DNA of 64,000 nt, from assembly GCA_032358255.1 (NCBI GenBank), contig JAULBX010022075.1, forward strand, positions 1 through 64,000, written 5' to 3'. The notes under the pieces were generated by a model. It was not told the origin of the DNA. It worked only from the letters and a program-made list of their open reading frames with translations, and did not search any database. Made by a program: the position numbers and the translations under genes. This document shows positions 11,226-23,520 of the stretch, piece by piece; position 1 is the first letter of the stretch, and every line of letters starts with the position of its first letter. This DNA is from Heterotrichella gracilis. Its lineage: Eukaryota > Sar > Xanthophyceae > Tribonematales > Xanthonemataceae.

Positions 11226-12383
11226 AAACAGTGTGGATCCAGCGCTTTCGGGCAACTTTCAGATGCTTCCACCACCCCTCAGTGTACCATTTCTGTAGCA
11301 ACATCTAAACTGACAATTTAGCCACTTGGCAGAACTGTATATGGCTTGACCTACCTTTTTCTTGTTTGGGTTTGGACGATTTTCCCTTAGAAGTAAACAC
11401 CTCTGGTGACTCTCCGCGACGGCTGCTTTTCCCTCTGTAGCTTGTATGTATTTTTTAGGGTTCCATGCGATATAATGGATGCTCTGGAACAGGGTTTGAA
11501 CAGTGGCGCAGACTGGTGGCAGCACATTGCTGGTCTATCAGGCCAAGGAGTTTTTATAGACGTGGGTCAACCCCCTTTTTCCTACTTATTGCAGCCGCCT
11601 TGACACAGGTGCTCAGATACTGCTTAGGCACACGTTACGCTGCCCATCTTGGCAGCCACATCGCAGCCACACTGCAACCACAAGTGGGTCGATGATTTGG
11701 GTTGATTGTAACTTTACACTCGCAAGCAAGGCGTGAGCGTGTGCACTGCAAGTGCACATTTGACGTGTGAAGTGGTAAACTTAGCCACAACGAAAGTAAC
11801 TGTGCATATCACCCCTCACCTGGGGAATGGCCACCAGGCATCAAGATGGAACCGGTGTTCCTGTTTCTGACACGTATATACAACCATTTTGGCGCCAGTG
11901 GCCACAACATCAAGATAATAATTCACACCCGAGTGCCCTTGCCGCAAGAGAAGCGGCTCCCACACACTGGCTGCTCAGCACAGGAGTTGCACTGTATGTG
12001 ATACACATTAACAGCCCGGCACTGCACTGCCTTGTCGATAGTCAGGGTTTGGCAAACGCTGCGCTGCCTTGCCAGGTAACATACACATCACTTTGATGCT
12101 GCTGAGCTTGACACTTACAACGCTGAAATATGTGTGTACCAAACAAAGTGCTACTGTTGTAACTTCAGTGCGCACGTGAGCTTGTGCTGAAGGCGCAGCA
12201 TTAGCTGACAGTGAATATGTGGCCTACAAAGGTTGCAGCGACAGAGCTGCGCAGCTATGCTTGGTGGTTGCTTGAAGACAACCAAGATAACAGGATGGGA
12301 ACGCTCAGGCTGGTTTAGTACCCAGGCTAGGGCACTCACCCCTCCGAAATAAACGTTTGGCAGGCGTACACATATAACAGGCG
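11226..12383. other. Intergenic, no gene seen
   Basis: Downstream flank of the thioredoxin-like gene up to the LINE remnant. No exon or RNA gene is supported. Confidence 0.45.
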
Positions 12384-12867
12384 AATTAGTCTGCGCACAA
12401 AATGCCGGATTTTTAGTGCAGTGGTGCTGACAACCCTTCTATATGAAGCTGACAGCTGGGCTATTAGGCAGCCTCAACTTGCTAGATTAAGGGTTTTGTA
12501 AAATAATTGTTTAAGGGCTCTGTGCGGGGTTTCTAGGTTGGTGCACACCCCTTATTCCGTTCTCCTTAGCAAGTGTGGGCTACAAAGCATAAGTGACAAA
12601 CTCAGGGACATTAGGCTAGGCTGGTTGGGACATTTAGGACGTTTATCAGACGATAGGGTTCCTAAATGTATGGTGTTTGGTAGGGTAGAGGGGGCAAAGG
12701 GGGTAGGTAAGCCAAGGGCCACATGGGCTGACTTACTCCAGCAGGACCTCAAGTCGCGTGGGATTGATAGGTGGTTCAAACAGTGCCAGGAAAGAGCTGC
12801 GTGGCGTCGAGCCGCATATGCAAGACCGACTGCTAATCTGGGTGTATTGCTGGAATGCATGTAACTA
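12384..12867 (+). mobile_element. LINE (non-LTR retrotransposon) ORF2 C-terminal remnant
   Basis: One frame from about 12384 to the TAA at 12862 encodes the tail of a LINE reverse transcriptase. It has VVLTTLLYEADSWAI (the thumb-like segment of the family), then IRLGWLGHLGRLSDDRVPK, VFGRVEGAKGVGKPR and TWADLLQQDL, typical of the region after the RT domain. There is one in-frame stop (TAA near 12499). The 5' part, RT core and endonuclease are absent, so it is a 5'-truncated copy, the usual outcome of target-primed insertion. No long poly-A tail is visible after the stop. Confidence 0.85.
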
Positions 12868-13801
12868 ACACATATAATTCAACGGTTCAATGCTGTTTCA
12901 GAACTGGCAACATAGGGTCCAGGACTTAGTGAACAACCAGTGCAAATCTGCTTAACAACCCGTATGGTGTAACCCTGGTGCAACCCCATGCCAGTGAAAA
13001 GAGCACTCACCCTTTCAGCTGCAGAACAAGTGTGAGATCTCTCACACTAAAGGAACAACTCTTGAGGGCACAGCAATGGCATCAAAAATAGAAACAGCAC
13101 TGGCCTGCCCAACGCGCACCCCTGGGATGCAACATGGCCCATGCAACCCTGCAGCAACCCTCTCAACAACTCGGGAAAAAAGGAAAAATGCCTACTACTG
13201 CGGGTACTCGTGTAGTACTACCGCGCCACTGCACGCTAGCTCCATGCATGTGTACCCACCCCTTGTGTAGCAAACAACACTCAACCCTTGGGTAGGGCTG
13301 TGCAAAACCCTACCAAACTGCAGAACCCTTAAACGCGTGTGTGCCTCTCCCCACCAAGTGACGAGAGCTGATATGCAGCGTGATGCTGACCACGGGGGGC
13401 AGTGAGGCAGGCACCCAAGTGAACCCTCCTAGGGTATCTGGCGGGCCAAAAAACTACCCTGCTGGACAATGCTCTGTTGCCCCCGACAGGTAACAGGACC
13501 CCGCTGCTATCCCGCTGCGTCATAGGGTCATTGCCATGGGGTGTTTGTAGGGCGGCTGCCGCTGCACCAGCTATCGCCATCAACCTAAATCAGCTGCACA
13601 TGCTCCCAGTAACAAGCAGCCCACTGCACCCGGCTGGGATAAGCGCTGTCACCAAGCAAGATAGTGACAGATGATCTGTACTGAGGCACAGGTGGCTGCA
13701 CGCACTCAACCAGCCATCCCTCACACCCCCACATGCACCGGATGGTTCCCCGCCCCACCCCCCTGCACCGCGCGCCTCACCCCCCGCACAACCGATCACA
13801 T
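12868..13801. other. Intergenic, no gene seen
   Basis: Between the LINE remnant and the TOC34 stop. It should contain the TOC34 3' UTR on the minus strand. No exon is supported. Confidence 0.45.
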
Positions 13802-16800
13802 TCAGTAATCGTCATCAAAATCGTCATCATCGTCCTCGTCATCATCGTAGCTGGACACGGGTGCAGGTGTGGGGGTCTTGGAGGCAGCCGCAGGGGCTGG
13901 CTTGGCCTTGGCGGCCACCGCCTTTTGCCTGGCTTTCCGTGCATCCTCGTCGGCCTGCAAGGGTGTAAGGAGGACGGGAGTGAGTGGGTAGCGCAACCGG
14001 GGGGTTATATCGCAGGCTCTATCTCTCGTCACAGATGCAGAGCGAGAGAGATGCTTGGCGCCGCATGTGCAAACTGACTGACTGCTAATCTGGCTGCATT
14101 GCTGGAATGCATATAACTTGTTAACAGATGCGGAGACGTTAGGGATTGTGAGCGACTATTCAAGGGTGTGTAAGGAGTGTGCATGCTGTGCTTCAGCCCT
14201 ACAAAGAAACCCTTGCCCTGCCTCCCCTTTTACCCTGTCCTCTGCAACAAACTCAACGAACCATAGACCATTACGGGTCCAACCTTGATCAGCACCATGC
14301 TTCATGATTGTGTGGGCATCAATCCCTCTCTTGTCTCCACCCTGCCAGGCCAAACCCTAAATGCCTCTTGAAAACCCCAAAACCCTTCCAAACCCCTGGC
14401 GCACCTTGTCCTGCCTTCGCTTCTCCCTCTTTTCCGCCACGTACTCAGGATTGTAGGGCCCGTACTGGTCCCTAGTGACGATCCCTAGTGACGCCATCCT
14501 CGGCCAAAAAAACTGTCTACTGTTGTCCGTCCCTCTCTTGCCTAAACCCAGCCAGGCCCAAACCCACCCATGCCTTTCAAAAACCCTAAAACCCTCCAAA
14601 CCTCTGGCGCACCTTGTCCTGCCTTCGCTTCTCCCTCTCCTCCGCCACATACTCGGGATCATAGGGCCCGTACTGGTCCCCAGTGACGCCATCCTCTTCC
14701 AGCACCCTGTCTATGACCAGGAACTTGAACGCGACTTGGGCCAGGAGGATGAGCGGGATGAGCCACTTGCGCTTGTTGTTGGGGTTGGATTTCCGTCGTA
14801 CCGCGGGGTCGTATGTGAAGGTGCCCACGCCAGATGTGGCCAGATCAACAATCTGTAGGTGGGGAGGCGGGTTGTTTCGGGGCGTGGGTTGTGTTTCCTA
14901 CTTGATGGATGGTAATATACAGAAATGCCGTTGGCAAATGTGGCCAAATCTATAATGATTGTGTGTGGAGGAGGACTGCAATTCCAGTTGTGAGCGTAAT
15001 GCATGCAGCTGTTGTTCCCAGGGTGCTGTTTTGCACATCTTGCTTTCAAGATTGGCACGCTGCATACATTCATGCATGCCACGCCATGCCATGCAACATG
15101 CCCTGCCCTTTCAAAACCCAGCACCCATTGTGGCAAGGCCGCCAAAGCCATCCACCCACCAACCAACATCAGCTGCTCCGCATCCATTAGGCGCCGCAAG
15201 CTGTTCTCAACACCAAACCCCCAGTCCTAACAGCTTTCCCTAAACATCAATCCCACACCACCACCACCACCGCCACCGCCACCGCCAACGCCAACACCAC
15301 CACCGCCGCCTCACCTCTCTGAACACCTCCGGCACCCACGGCCTCCCATTGGGCAGCACCTTCTGCTGCTCAGCATCTGTGCGGCACCTGGAGCTGTTCT
15401 CAAGCAGAACCAGGGGCAGCTCGGCCTTTGTGCCGGAGGCGGAGCGGATTGCGTTCACCAGGCCCTGGCGGCGCTGGGCCACAAACTCCTCTGCGGGGGG
15501 CAGGTGGAGGGTGAGGGGCGGGGTTGATAAACGGGGTGAGTTGAGGTGTGTGAGGAGATGGTGAGGACGTTGAGTGCCATTGTGGTTACAGGGGAGGCCC
15601 CGTGCCAAGTGGATGCGCATGTGAATGTGCAGAGATCATTCGATGTGTGCCCATGCGGAACTGGCAGCGGTTTGAGCACCGCCGCTTGGTGTATGTGTGT
15701 GTGTGGCGCTGTGGGTGTGATTCCTCAGTGCTTGACATGCACATAACAGGATATGGGGGGTGCCGGACCAGGGTCAGGCATTATCAGCCATCACCGCCAC
15801 CACATGTGGCTGCAACAGCATCTGCCAATACGTGTACGCATCCAGCATGTGGTATAAAATCCTGGTAAGAAACATGCCGTGACCGCCTCAAACCACCACC
15901 ACCACACCGTAACAGCACCACGCACCAAATGTGGTGCCCACCGGCGGCGACAGCAGCTGCCCGTGCGTGAGGCCAAGCAGCGTGTGGTCCCAGATGCCCG
16001 GCCCAAAGCTGTCTGTGACTGCCGCAAACACCGCCTTGTCCAGCGGCTCGGTCCGGTACAGGTCCAGGCGGTCCAGGTACAGCAGGGCGTCTGCGGGGCG
16101 GGAGGCGAGCTCCGCGGAGATGGCTTGGAGGGCCTGGGTGGGGCGGGGCGTGTGGGGGTGAGGGGGAGGAAAGGTGGGATGCGCGTGATGTGCATCGGCG
16201 CCAGTGGCTGGGCATACGAAATTCCGCATGCGGCTCGAATGCCTGAAAGCTGATTCAACGATAAGCCCTGCCGGGCATGCGAGATACGCAAGCATCAGGC
16301 GCAACGATAAGTTGCCTCGGGCCCAACCACACAGGTTAACCAGACTCCGATGCACATCCATGCAAGCTGGCTGCTCATCCGCTGCCATGCTGCAGTATGC
16401 ATCCACCAACGGGTGGTCATCGATACTAGTTAACCCCATTAATTCATCTCAAATGCGGCAGCAATCCCCCATGCCCCTCCCCCGTTTCCCCCCGCAATGC
16501 ACCACCAGCCTAAGTATCCCCACATTCATCCCCTCCCAGCCCACCATGCATTAGCAGCCCCCTCATCCTCCCATGCACCCTCCACCTACCACCACCCACT
16601 GGCTGGTTCAATCCCCTTTCACCAGCCCAGGCATGCCAACCAGGGTGAGCATAAACTCGCCTAATGCCATCCCCAGCAGCCCGTCATGCACCACCGCCAC
16701 CAATAAACCCCACCATGCCACCATGCACCCCCTCAGCCACCACCACTCACCGGCTGGTACACCGCGTCCCCCTCCACAAGCCCGGGCGTGTCCACCAGGG

Positions 16801-18623
16801 TGAGTGTGAACCCAGCAGCAGTGCGCGATATGGCAGTCGGCCTGCTCATCTCGCTCTGGAATGCGCTCACGCTGGCCACACGCTCAGCCAGCAGGCTGTT
16901 GGCGGAGGATGACTTGCCTACCCCCGTCTTGCCTGGATGGTGGGCCAGAAAAGAGGTTTAAAATGGTGGCAGCGCTGATACAAAATGCATTTTTGGAACT
17001 CATTGGATCAGGCGAACCATGGCATGAATTCAAGGAGGTACAAAAAAATTGATAGCCAAAGGCCATAGGCAGATATATAATATTAAATAACGATGACACG
17101 TGTAAATGAATAAGCCACCCGCATATGTACCTTGTCGGAAAATACTTACGTGCCTTGGAGGTGTACAGCTGGCATAGCAATGCACATAATCATGCAAAAT
17201 AAGCAACTAGACAATCGTAAGTACCAACATCCCCTGGGCATGAACAGACTTGCCTAGCAGGTAGACGGTAAGGGAGGTGCGGCCTTCCTCGCGCAGGCGG
17301 GAGAGGAGCGACACCAGGGCGGTCTGGGTGGCGGCCTGGGAAGGTGAGGGGGGGCCGAGAGGTGAGGGGGAGGGGGGTGCGGTTTGTGGGTGGAGGAGTG
17401 GAGGGTGCGGGAGGACGCGGGGGGGGTAGTGCTGTTATGGCACGAGGCTGGGGCAGTTATGCACCAACAGACACAGTGAGTGTGTCCACGGCCACTTGGC
17501 TAGTAATAAGTAGGTTAAATGCCTTCCAGCAATAGTAACCCCAGATCAGGGGCTGAGCCACCCAGCTCGCCCTTGACATGCCTTGCACCATCCAGTGGTC
17601 AAATGTTTCCGTGACCAAGGCAACTCATGACGCCACACAAACTCTCCCCCTACACAGGCTGGCATTTGCTTGTGCCGACAAACCAGTCCATCCGTTGCAA
17701 GGAGGGTGACAAACAGTGGCGTTGGCCAAGGTGGCATTGACAAACCACAGACCGGTGCATAGCCAAAGTCGTCCAAATGCAAATGTGTGTGGAATGTTGG
17801 AGCGTGAGCGTCAGACTAAGTGGTTGTGTGGCTGGAAGAAGCTTACCGGTAGCTGCTGCAGCCCTGCCCACTCCTGCACTGCGTCTGCCTTCTTGGCCAC
17901 ACCAGCACCTGCATCAGTACCAGTGTTCCAGAAGTTACACACTGCGGAGCTTATCAACCAACCCATGCAGGCCAGGTAGCCTTACATAGTATGCACCTCG
18001 ATGCTCACACACCGCTCGCTGCACATTTTCAATACACCCCACCATAAGACTACTGCAAATAATCTAAAGCAAAGGCAGTGACATGTTGGTTGGCATTGAG
18101 TCAGTTGTGCACAGCAACTGAAGACCAACTATGTATGGATGTGGCCACCCATGTCTCATTAATGGTGCATGCAGTACCACACTTGGTGCATGATGAAACA
18201 ACGAACAGACTGACCAGTGTGTAACAAGAATAAGGCAGATTTTGGCCATCAGCACGCTTCCCCGTTCTGATGGATGATTCAGTTTTACCTTTGCCTGCGT
18301 TTGGAATGGGACCTAGTCCCTGGATGAATGCTCCATTCGCAGCCATAGGTTCGTCTTCGTCATCAAGGACTGCAACAAAAGCAGCATGACTTCCATACGT
18401 TGCCACGATGTAGGTGCGGGAGCTACCACAGGTTGCCAGGTAAATGTGGGCAATACACACACAAATAAAAGCTAGCATGGTGTCCACACACAGACAGACC
18501 TTCCTCTATTTCCCCGTCCATATCCCCCTCCTCATCCTCCTCATCGTATTCCTCTTCGTATTCCTCCTCCTCATCGTACACTTCCTCGAGCTCCTCCTCG
18601 GGCAGGTACTCCTCGGGAGCCAT
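13802..18623 (-). CDS. TOC34: TOC34 chloroplast outer-envelope import receptor GTPase
   Basis: Nine exons (18623-18500, 18369-18289, 17908-17847, 17335-17254, 16932-16751, 16133-15926, 15490-15315, 14852-14613, 13954-13802) join in phase to 435 aa. It recognises preproteins at the TOC translocon. Visible features: QEWAGLQQLP before the G domain; P-loop GKTGVGKSSS at about 117-126; VDTPG at 163-167; DRLDLYR at 198-204, keeping the dimer-contact arginines of TOC34; THGQ at 233-236; LLENSSRC and KVLPNGRPW, as in plants. The tail anchor (KWLIPLILLAQVAFKFLVI, about 335-353) is preceded by basic residues. Plant TOC34 is about 310 aa; the extra length is a roughly 40-residue acidic N-terminus and a 50-residue C-terminal exon ending in a run of Asp. 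Intron 4 is GC-AG and splits the first P-loop codon. Confidence 0.93.
14033..14120 (+). mobile_element. LINE 3'-end fragment in the last TOC34 intron
   Basis: The words GACTGCTAATCTGG and TTGCTGGAATGCAT match the 3' end of the LINE remnant at 12384-12867 (its last coding bases and stop). Only about 80 bp are present, in the opposite orientation to TOC34. Confidence 0.65.
14330..14737 (-). repeat. 208-bp tandem duplication covering the end of TOC34 exon 8
   Basis: Two copies offset by 208 bp (for example GCGCACCTTGTCCTGCC at 14399 and 14607). Each holds the last part of exon 8 (DQYGPY.PEYVAE.REKRRQDK), its donor and the following CCCTAA-bearing intron sequence. The two are very similar, so this is recent. 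The copy at 14613-14700 is the real exon end; the copy near 14405-14480 lies in the intron. Its nearest AG acceptor gives the wrong phase, so I treat it as a pseudo-exon. Confidence 0.88.
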
Positions 18624-19997
18624 CGGGCTTGACAGTGCTATGTGGGGAGCCAAGCTCTGTAGTGAGCCGACTCTGTGAACCGGCGGTGGATAGAGCAAGG
18701 TGCTGATGTAAGATGTATTGAACAGCAACAGATAAAGTGCTAGAGACAGCTTGAATGACGGTGATGGGTCTCTGCCTTGCCACAAAACGTTTCGAAAGCC
18801 ACGAGTTTTAGCCGCCAGGCACTGGCCAGGCAAGGCACTATATTCTCGAGATAATGCTTGGAAATTACCGTAATGGGTTGATTTTGGTTTCATGAAAATC
18901 CAAAATGGTGCATTTTCGTGCCAACTGTTGCAACAGCTGTGCTAGAATATGCATATGGCAACAGCGAGGTTTACAACATTGTTGCATTGGGATCATGCTG
19001 CAAGGCGATACTTAGAAGATGACGGTCAAGGCAGCTGGGATTACAAGAACGCGCTTCAAGGCATCTTGCCAAGAAATACACCCCATGATGTTGCCTTGGC
19101 CAGGGCTGGAAATCAACAGACCCCTCCTGCTGTACAGTCTTCTAGCACACAGAAAATTGACGCCAATCAAGAAACAGCTACACATATAAGCTGACCACTG
19201 ACCATGCAGGGTTGCGTGCCGCACCTAGACCGCGAGAAGACCCAAACCATCGCTAAAACCCAACTTTTTACTGTACACAGGGATTGCTCACACTCACTTT
19301 AGGGCACATACGTGCAGATGCATCTTTTTGGTAACAAGCACGTTGGTAAAAACATGTCAATGCATATATAGTGCAAAACAGATGCTTCATTGCACATGCC
19401 TTTGATATCTTGAGACTTGCGTCAACACGTTCTGTATTTGAAATCAGTTTGCAAATGTTATGTTCATGCTGTGGGGTACAGATGCTGCTGCTAAGATGCT
19501 GCTGGCACAAGGCCTCAAACGAAACCCCGAGGCACAATCATTGCGTTCAACTGCAAAAACAGTGCCTACCCTTACAAGTTCTGCAATAACTGCTGGGAAA
19601 TTCTTGACAGTCTGCTAAAAACATGAATCAAGCAAGATGCAATACCTGGTCCTGCTGGAAACCATAAAATTCCGACAATGCCACCGAGTGCATTCCACAA
19701 CATTCCACTAGCGCAAAAATCAGAGTGGAATGGGCACCCTAGTACGGGGTGTTCTGCCGGAATGCACTGTGACTTACTCAGTACCTAAATGCTCAGCTGA
19801 AAAGCAAGGACAGTACTTTGATATATATGGTACATTACCGGATCCTGCAACCCCCTTCAGGACGCCTGTCTGTGTCACCCGCATTGCTATCGCGAACATT
19901 CATCCTGTGCCCACACCACCAGCACCACTTGCCATATTTCATTACCCACGCTACTGCAGCGTGCGCCTAGGCCAGCGCCACCTCTATGGACACCTGA
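18624..19997. other. Intergenic: TOC34 promoter and F-box 3' flank
   Basis: About 1.4 kb with no supported gene. A nested inverted repeat near 19688-19767 is listed separately. Confidence 0.45.
19688..19767. repeat. Nested inverted repeats, about 80 bp
   Basis: The outer arms GTGCATTCC (19688) and GGAATGCAC (19759) enclose the inner arms ATTCCACT (19702) and AGTGGAAT (19724). The segment could fold as a hairpin, as in a small MITE-like element, but no clear target duplication is seen. Confidence 0.4.
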
Positions 19998-22900
19998 TCA
20001 GCTGAAGATCGAAGACAGGATATCATACATCATCAGCTCCTGAAGGAACAGCATGGTCACCCTCTTGAGGGCGCTGGTGCGCGCGTCCTGCCCCACCGCG
20101 TCCCTGGACTCCTGCATCGCCTCGCACAGGCGGCAGCCGCAGGCCTCCTCCTGCATCTGGTGGATCCTCACCTTGGCCACCACAGGCTGCTCCTCGTCGT
20201 CCACGTTGACATCGCCATCTGGCAAGCCCAACAGGTTGAGCAGGTTGGGCACAATGCCCTGCAAAGCCACGGCAGGTACAGTGATTAGCATTGACACATT
20301 TCTGGCACTGAAAAATACGATCATGCAATGCCGTTGATTATAATAATGTTTACTCTGCTGCCAGCCATTGATTGGTTGTTGGCTTTCGCCTTGCTGCCAG
20401 CTTTGCTGCCAGCATCATTTTTCTACCAACAACAGCATGCCCTGCAGCACCCGCATGAATGCACTCCATGTCTAAGGTGTTGGTGGACGAGACGTGTGGG
20501 TGCAACATGTGAGACTCTGCACCAGTGCGGCCATTGGCCAACCCCAGCCCACACCTTGGGAAACATGTAGGACCACCACCAGCCACCATGAGGTCCTCGG
20601 GGTTGATGAATATGATCATGATTACAAAGCGATCATTGGCAGTAAAATGGCATTACTTCACACGGATTATTCAATTCAATCCAACCCCCAAAAACACACC
20701 TTTGAGAACATGTAGGAGCCAGCCACCATGAGGTCCTCGGGGTTGATGCGCGCAAGGTGGCCGCGCTGGATGGAGGCCTTGAGCACGGTCTTGTGGCGCG
20801 GCACGTTGATCCACTCCTGCATGGTGGCCTCGGCAACCAGGGCCGTTTTGGCGTCAAACACCACCATACCCGCATCCGGCAACTTGGCTTCAAAGGGTAC
20901 CAACTCCCCCTCGTTGGTGAATGTGACGATAAAGCGGCTGAGGGCCTGCATAGTGATCGGATACTTAATTACTTACGTACCTGCGTCCAAGCGCTACAGC
21001 CCTGTCCTGGCATTGCTTATACCATCTCTGCACTAGCGGTGATCGGATACACTACACAACTATCCAGCCGGGTCACATTATAGCACGTCTAGGTTCCCTG
21101 TTTGGTTGCAGAAACAGCAACAGATCAGCCCTGGTCAATGGGCACAGCTGTCCTGATGTGCACCTTGAAATGCGTGCCCCAATGCCTGACCAGCCCCACG
21201 TCGGGCGCCATGCTCAGGTCTGCTGACAACTTGTCCAGGTTGGGCGGCAGCATGTAGAGCGCCTCTGGCTCGATCCTGAGTACAAAATGATGGAGGCTAA
21301 GATAACCATTTACCAATGGTAACACGGAAGTGCAAATTAACTGCAAGACTGGTTGGAACAGTGCTAGACAAGCCTTGCATCTTGGCCTGGAGCGAAGCAT
21401 ACCCAGGAATGCTGAATTTGGCATTTGGCCCACCTGGATCGTGCGGTCATCAGGTGGCACTCAGAGATTGAGTCTCCCAGCTGGACGGAGTTGACTTGCA
21501 CGTTGACCAGGGTCAGAGTGGCGATGTCCAGCTGGGGGCAGTTGCGTACATCCACAATCACCTGCAGAACCGGTACACGCAGTGTCAGGTCAGACCTGAC
21601 TGGGTGCCGCTTGGCCCAATATTGGCTCCTAATTTTGGTACCCACGGGAATGCAATGGAATTAACTAAGGGGTCACCTCGAGGCCGACTTCGGAGGACCT
21701 CAAGGTGGCTGAATGCAATAAAGTACCATAATTTATAATAATTAATCAGGTATACTGTGCAATTACCTCAGGGCTGAATTCGGAGGACCTGTGCGCGGAC
21801 CCCATGGGGGCGGCGACCAGCGTGGCATTCCTGAGCGTCTGGCTGGTGATGTCAAAGCAGATGGTGCTGTTGTCTGCAAAGCCCGACACCAGGAACAGAG
21901 CTTTGAGGTGCCGGAGCTGCGATACAGACTGGGTCACCTGGAGCATTCCATGGAGCCAGTCAGCACCCAGTTTAATATGGATCACTGGTGGGGTGTACTG
22001 CTCGTATCTGTGCACCCCCGGCACATATGATTGGGTGAGAAGGACCCCTAGATGGCCGTGTGTTGATGGGCACATTGCATGGGCGTGTAGTGATGGGCAC
22101 CGTCACCAAAGTATCAGATAATAACCTGTTGTTGGTTCGTACTACCCTTGCCAGAACCGGGCAAAATGGCGTGCAGACCCCATGCAAGTAACCGAGCAAT
22201 ATATGCAGGCACACCCCATGCACGCCCCTTCGGCTAGAGTTGCATTCAAGTTGGCCAACTGAATGTGTTATGCACTCACCGCAGCCAGGCTCTCTGCCTG
22301 CAGCTCGCCCAGCGTCAGGCTGGTCAGCTGGCTGAATCGGGAGAGGAGGCGGTGTGCTGGGACACACGGCTGCGGGAACTCCATGGTCTGCAATCACACG
22401 CACACACGCTATTTAGGGTTTCTGTTGGTACTCTGTTTCAGAAGCATGCCTTGTGGCAAGAGTGCAAGGCAAAACTGCATTGTGGTATTTCTGCACACTG
22501 ACAAACTGAGTGCTCTCTGGCATCCTGGCATAACCAAATTAGGAGCAGAACGCAGCAGATGGGGTAAGGCTGTGGATATTTTGTGGTATGCAAAACTCCC
22601 ACACACGCATGCCAAGCGCCAAGGAGTGCACTGGCCACATGGCGACAGGGCAAAGCAGTGGTCTGCAAATTGACTGCTCTCTAGCATCGTGTCGCAAACA
22701 ACAGGTAGGAAACAAGCTGCCTAGTACACAAAATGCAGGACAGGTATGGCCTACAAACGCCACACATACACCAGGAAGCAATGCCGTGGCAAGAACACAG
22801 CGACATGGCAAATGTGGTGGTTTCGCGAACAGACTGCTCTCTAGCACCTTGGCGCAACCAACGGCAAAGTAGAAATATGCACAAAAGGCAGCATATGTAG

Positions 22901-23520
22901 GTCTGCAAACCCCCCCACGCACACACCTACTCAATGCATGCCATGGTAAGAGCATACATGGGCACATGGCAGATGTGGTGTTTCTGAAGACCCAGTGCTC
23001 TCCGACGCTTTGACACAACATTCTAGTCGTGCAATTTATATATGCCTGGTGCAAAACATGCGGCAGAGTCTGCAAAAGGCCGTACCATCGATAGCTCCTT
23101 CAGCCTGCAAGGCTGACTGGAATCCAGCAGGAGTTTGGCCATGGCGACCATGGACTGCTCTTGGTAGCTCCTGCTCCTGTCTGGGAACATGAAGGACATC
23201 TTCTGCAAGGGATGCAGCTTGCTGAGGTCCAGAACTCGCTGGGCATCTCCCTCCACCTCGTCCATTGTTTTTGGCTCCAAACTGAGGGAGATTGGTGTGC
23301 TGGCACAGAGTATCTTGTGGAACGCCTTGCTGACTGTAGCATAATTCCTCCACGAAGGACCGTCCCAGCCATCCTCAGGCTGCAGAAACTGGAAGACAAG
23401 CTCGTGCACGTTGTCTGGCAAGTCAAGGAAGTTGCATGCTGGCGCAGTACGCCCCCGCTTGGCTCGTCGCGACCCCATGGGCAAACGATCGACGATGTTA
23501 AAAAGCTGCTGCAAAAACAT
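19998..23520 (-). CDS. F-box protein, multi-exon
   Basis: Exons 23520-23086, 22387-22280, 21937-21767, 21561-21461, 21275-21146, 20945-20700 and 20258-19998 join in phase to 483 aa. An F-box lies near residues 27-65: FLDLPDNVHELVFQFLQ, then NYATVSKAFHKIL. The middle has LRR-like strands (LTSLTLGELQ, LRHLKALFLVS, LDIATLTLVNVQV). The C-terminal third (MQEWINVPRHKTVLKASIQRG onward) I do not recognise. Probably a substrate receptor of an SCF ubiquitin ligase. Start choice: ATG 23520 (MFLQQ); ATG 23478 and an upstream in-frame ATG at 23799 are also possible, but the upstream stretch is repeat-derived. Two donors are GTGCCA and GTGCCC, chosen because they alone keep phase. It is unlike the intronless F-box gene at 3451 beyond the F-box. 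Confidence 0.78.
20570..20755 (-). repeat. Duplicated end of F-box gene exon 6
   Basis: GCCACCATGAGGTCCTCGGG occurs at about 20583 (intron) and 20725 (exon), an offset of about 142 bp. Both copies include the exon end (reading NPEDLMVAG) and an AACATGT word next to the donor. Confidence 0.85.
21670..21800 (-). repeat. Duplicated end of F-box gene exon 3 with donor
   Basis: CTTCGGAGGACCT in the intron (about 21689) parallels ATTCGGAGGACCT in the exon (about 21779), offset about 90-94 bp. Both are followed on the minus strand by a GAG|GT donor. Confidence 0.6.
22430..23035. repeat. Four-copy diverged tandem repeat, about 160-bp unit, in F-box gene intron 1
   Basis: Units are marked by TGCTCTCTGGCATC, TGCTCTCTAGCATC, TGCTCTCTAGCACC and TGCTCTCCGACGC at about 22510, 22675, 22830 and 22993. 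Each is preceded by a CATGCC..GGCAAGAG-like word and followed by an (ACA)AC word. The period is about 155-165 bp. It nearly fills the intron. Confidence 0.75.

Noticed and set aside
22430-23035. Possible CRISPR-like array
   Set aside because: The units are about 160 bp and diverged throughout, with no conserved short repeat and unique spacer pattern; the host is eukaryotic.
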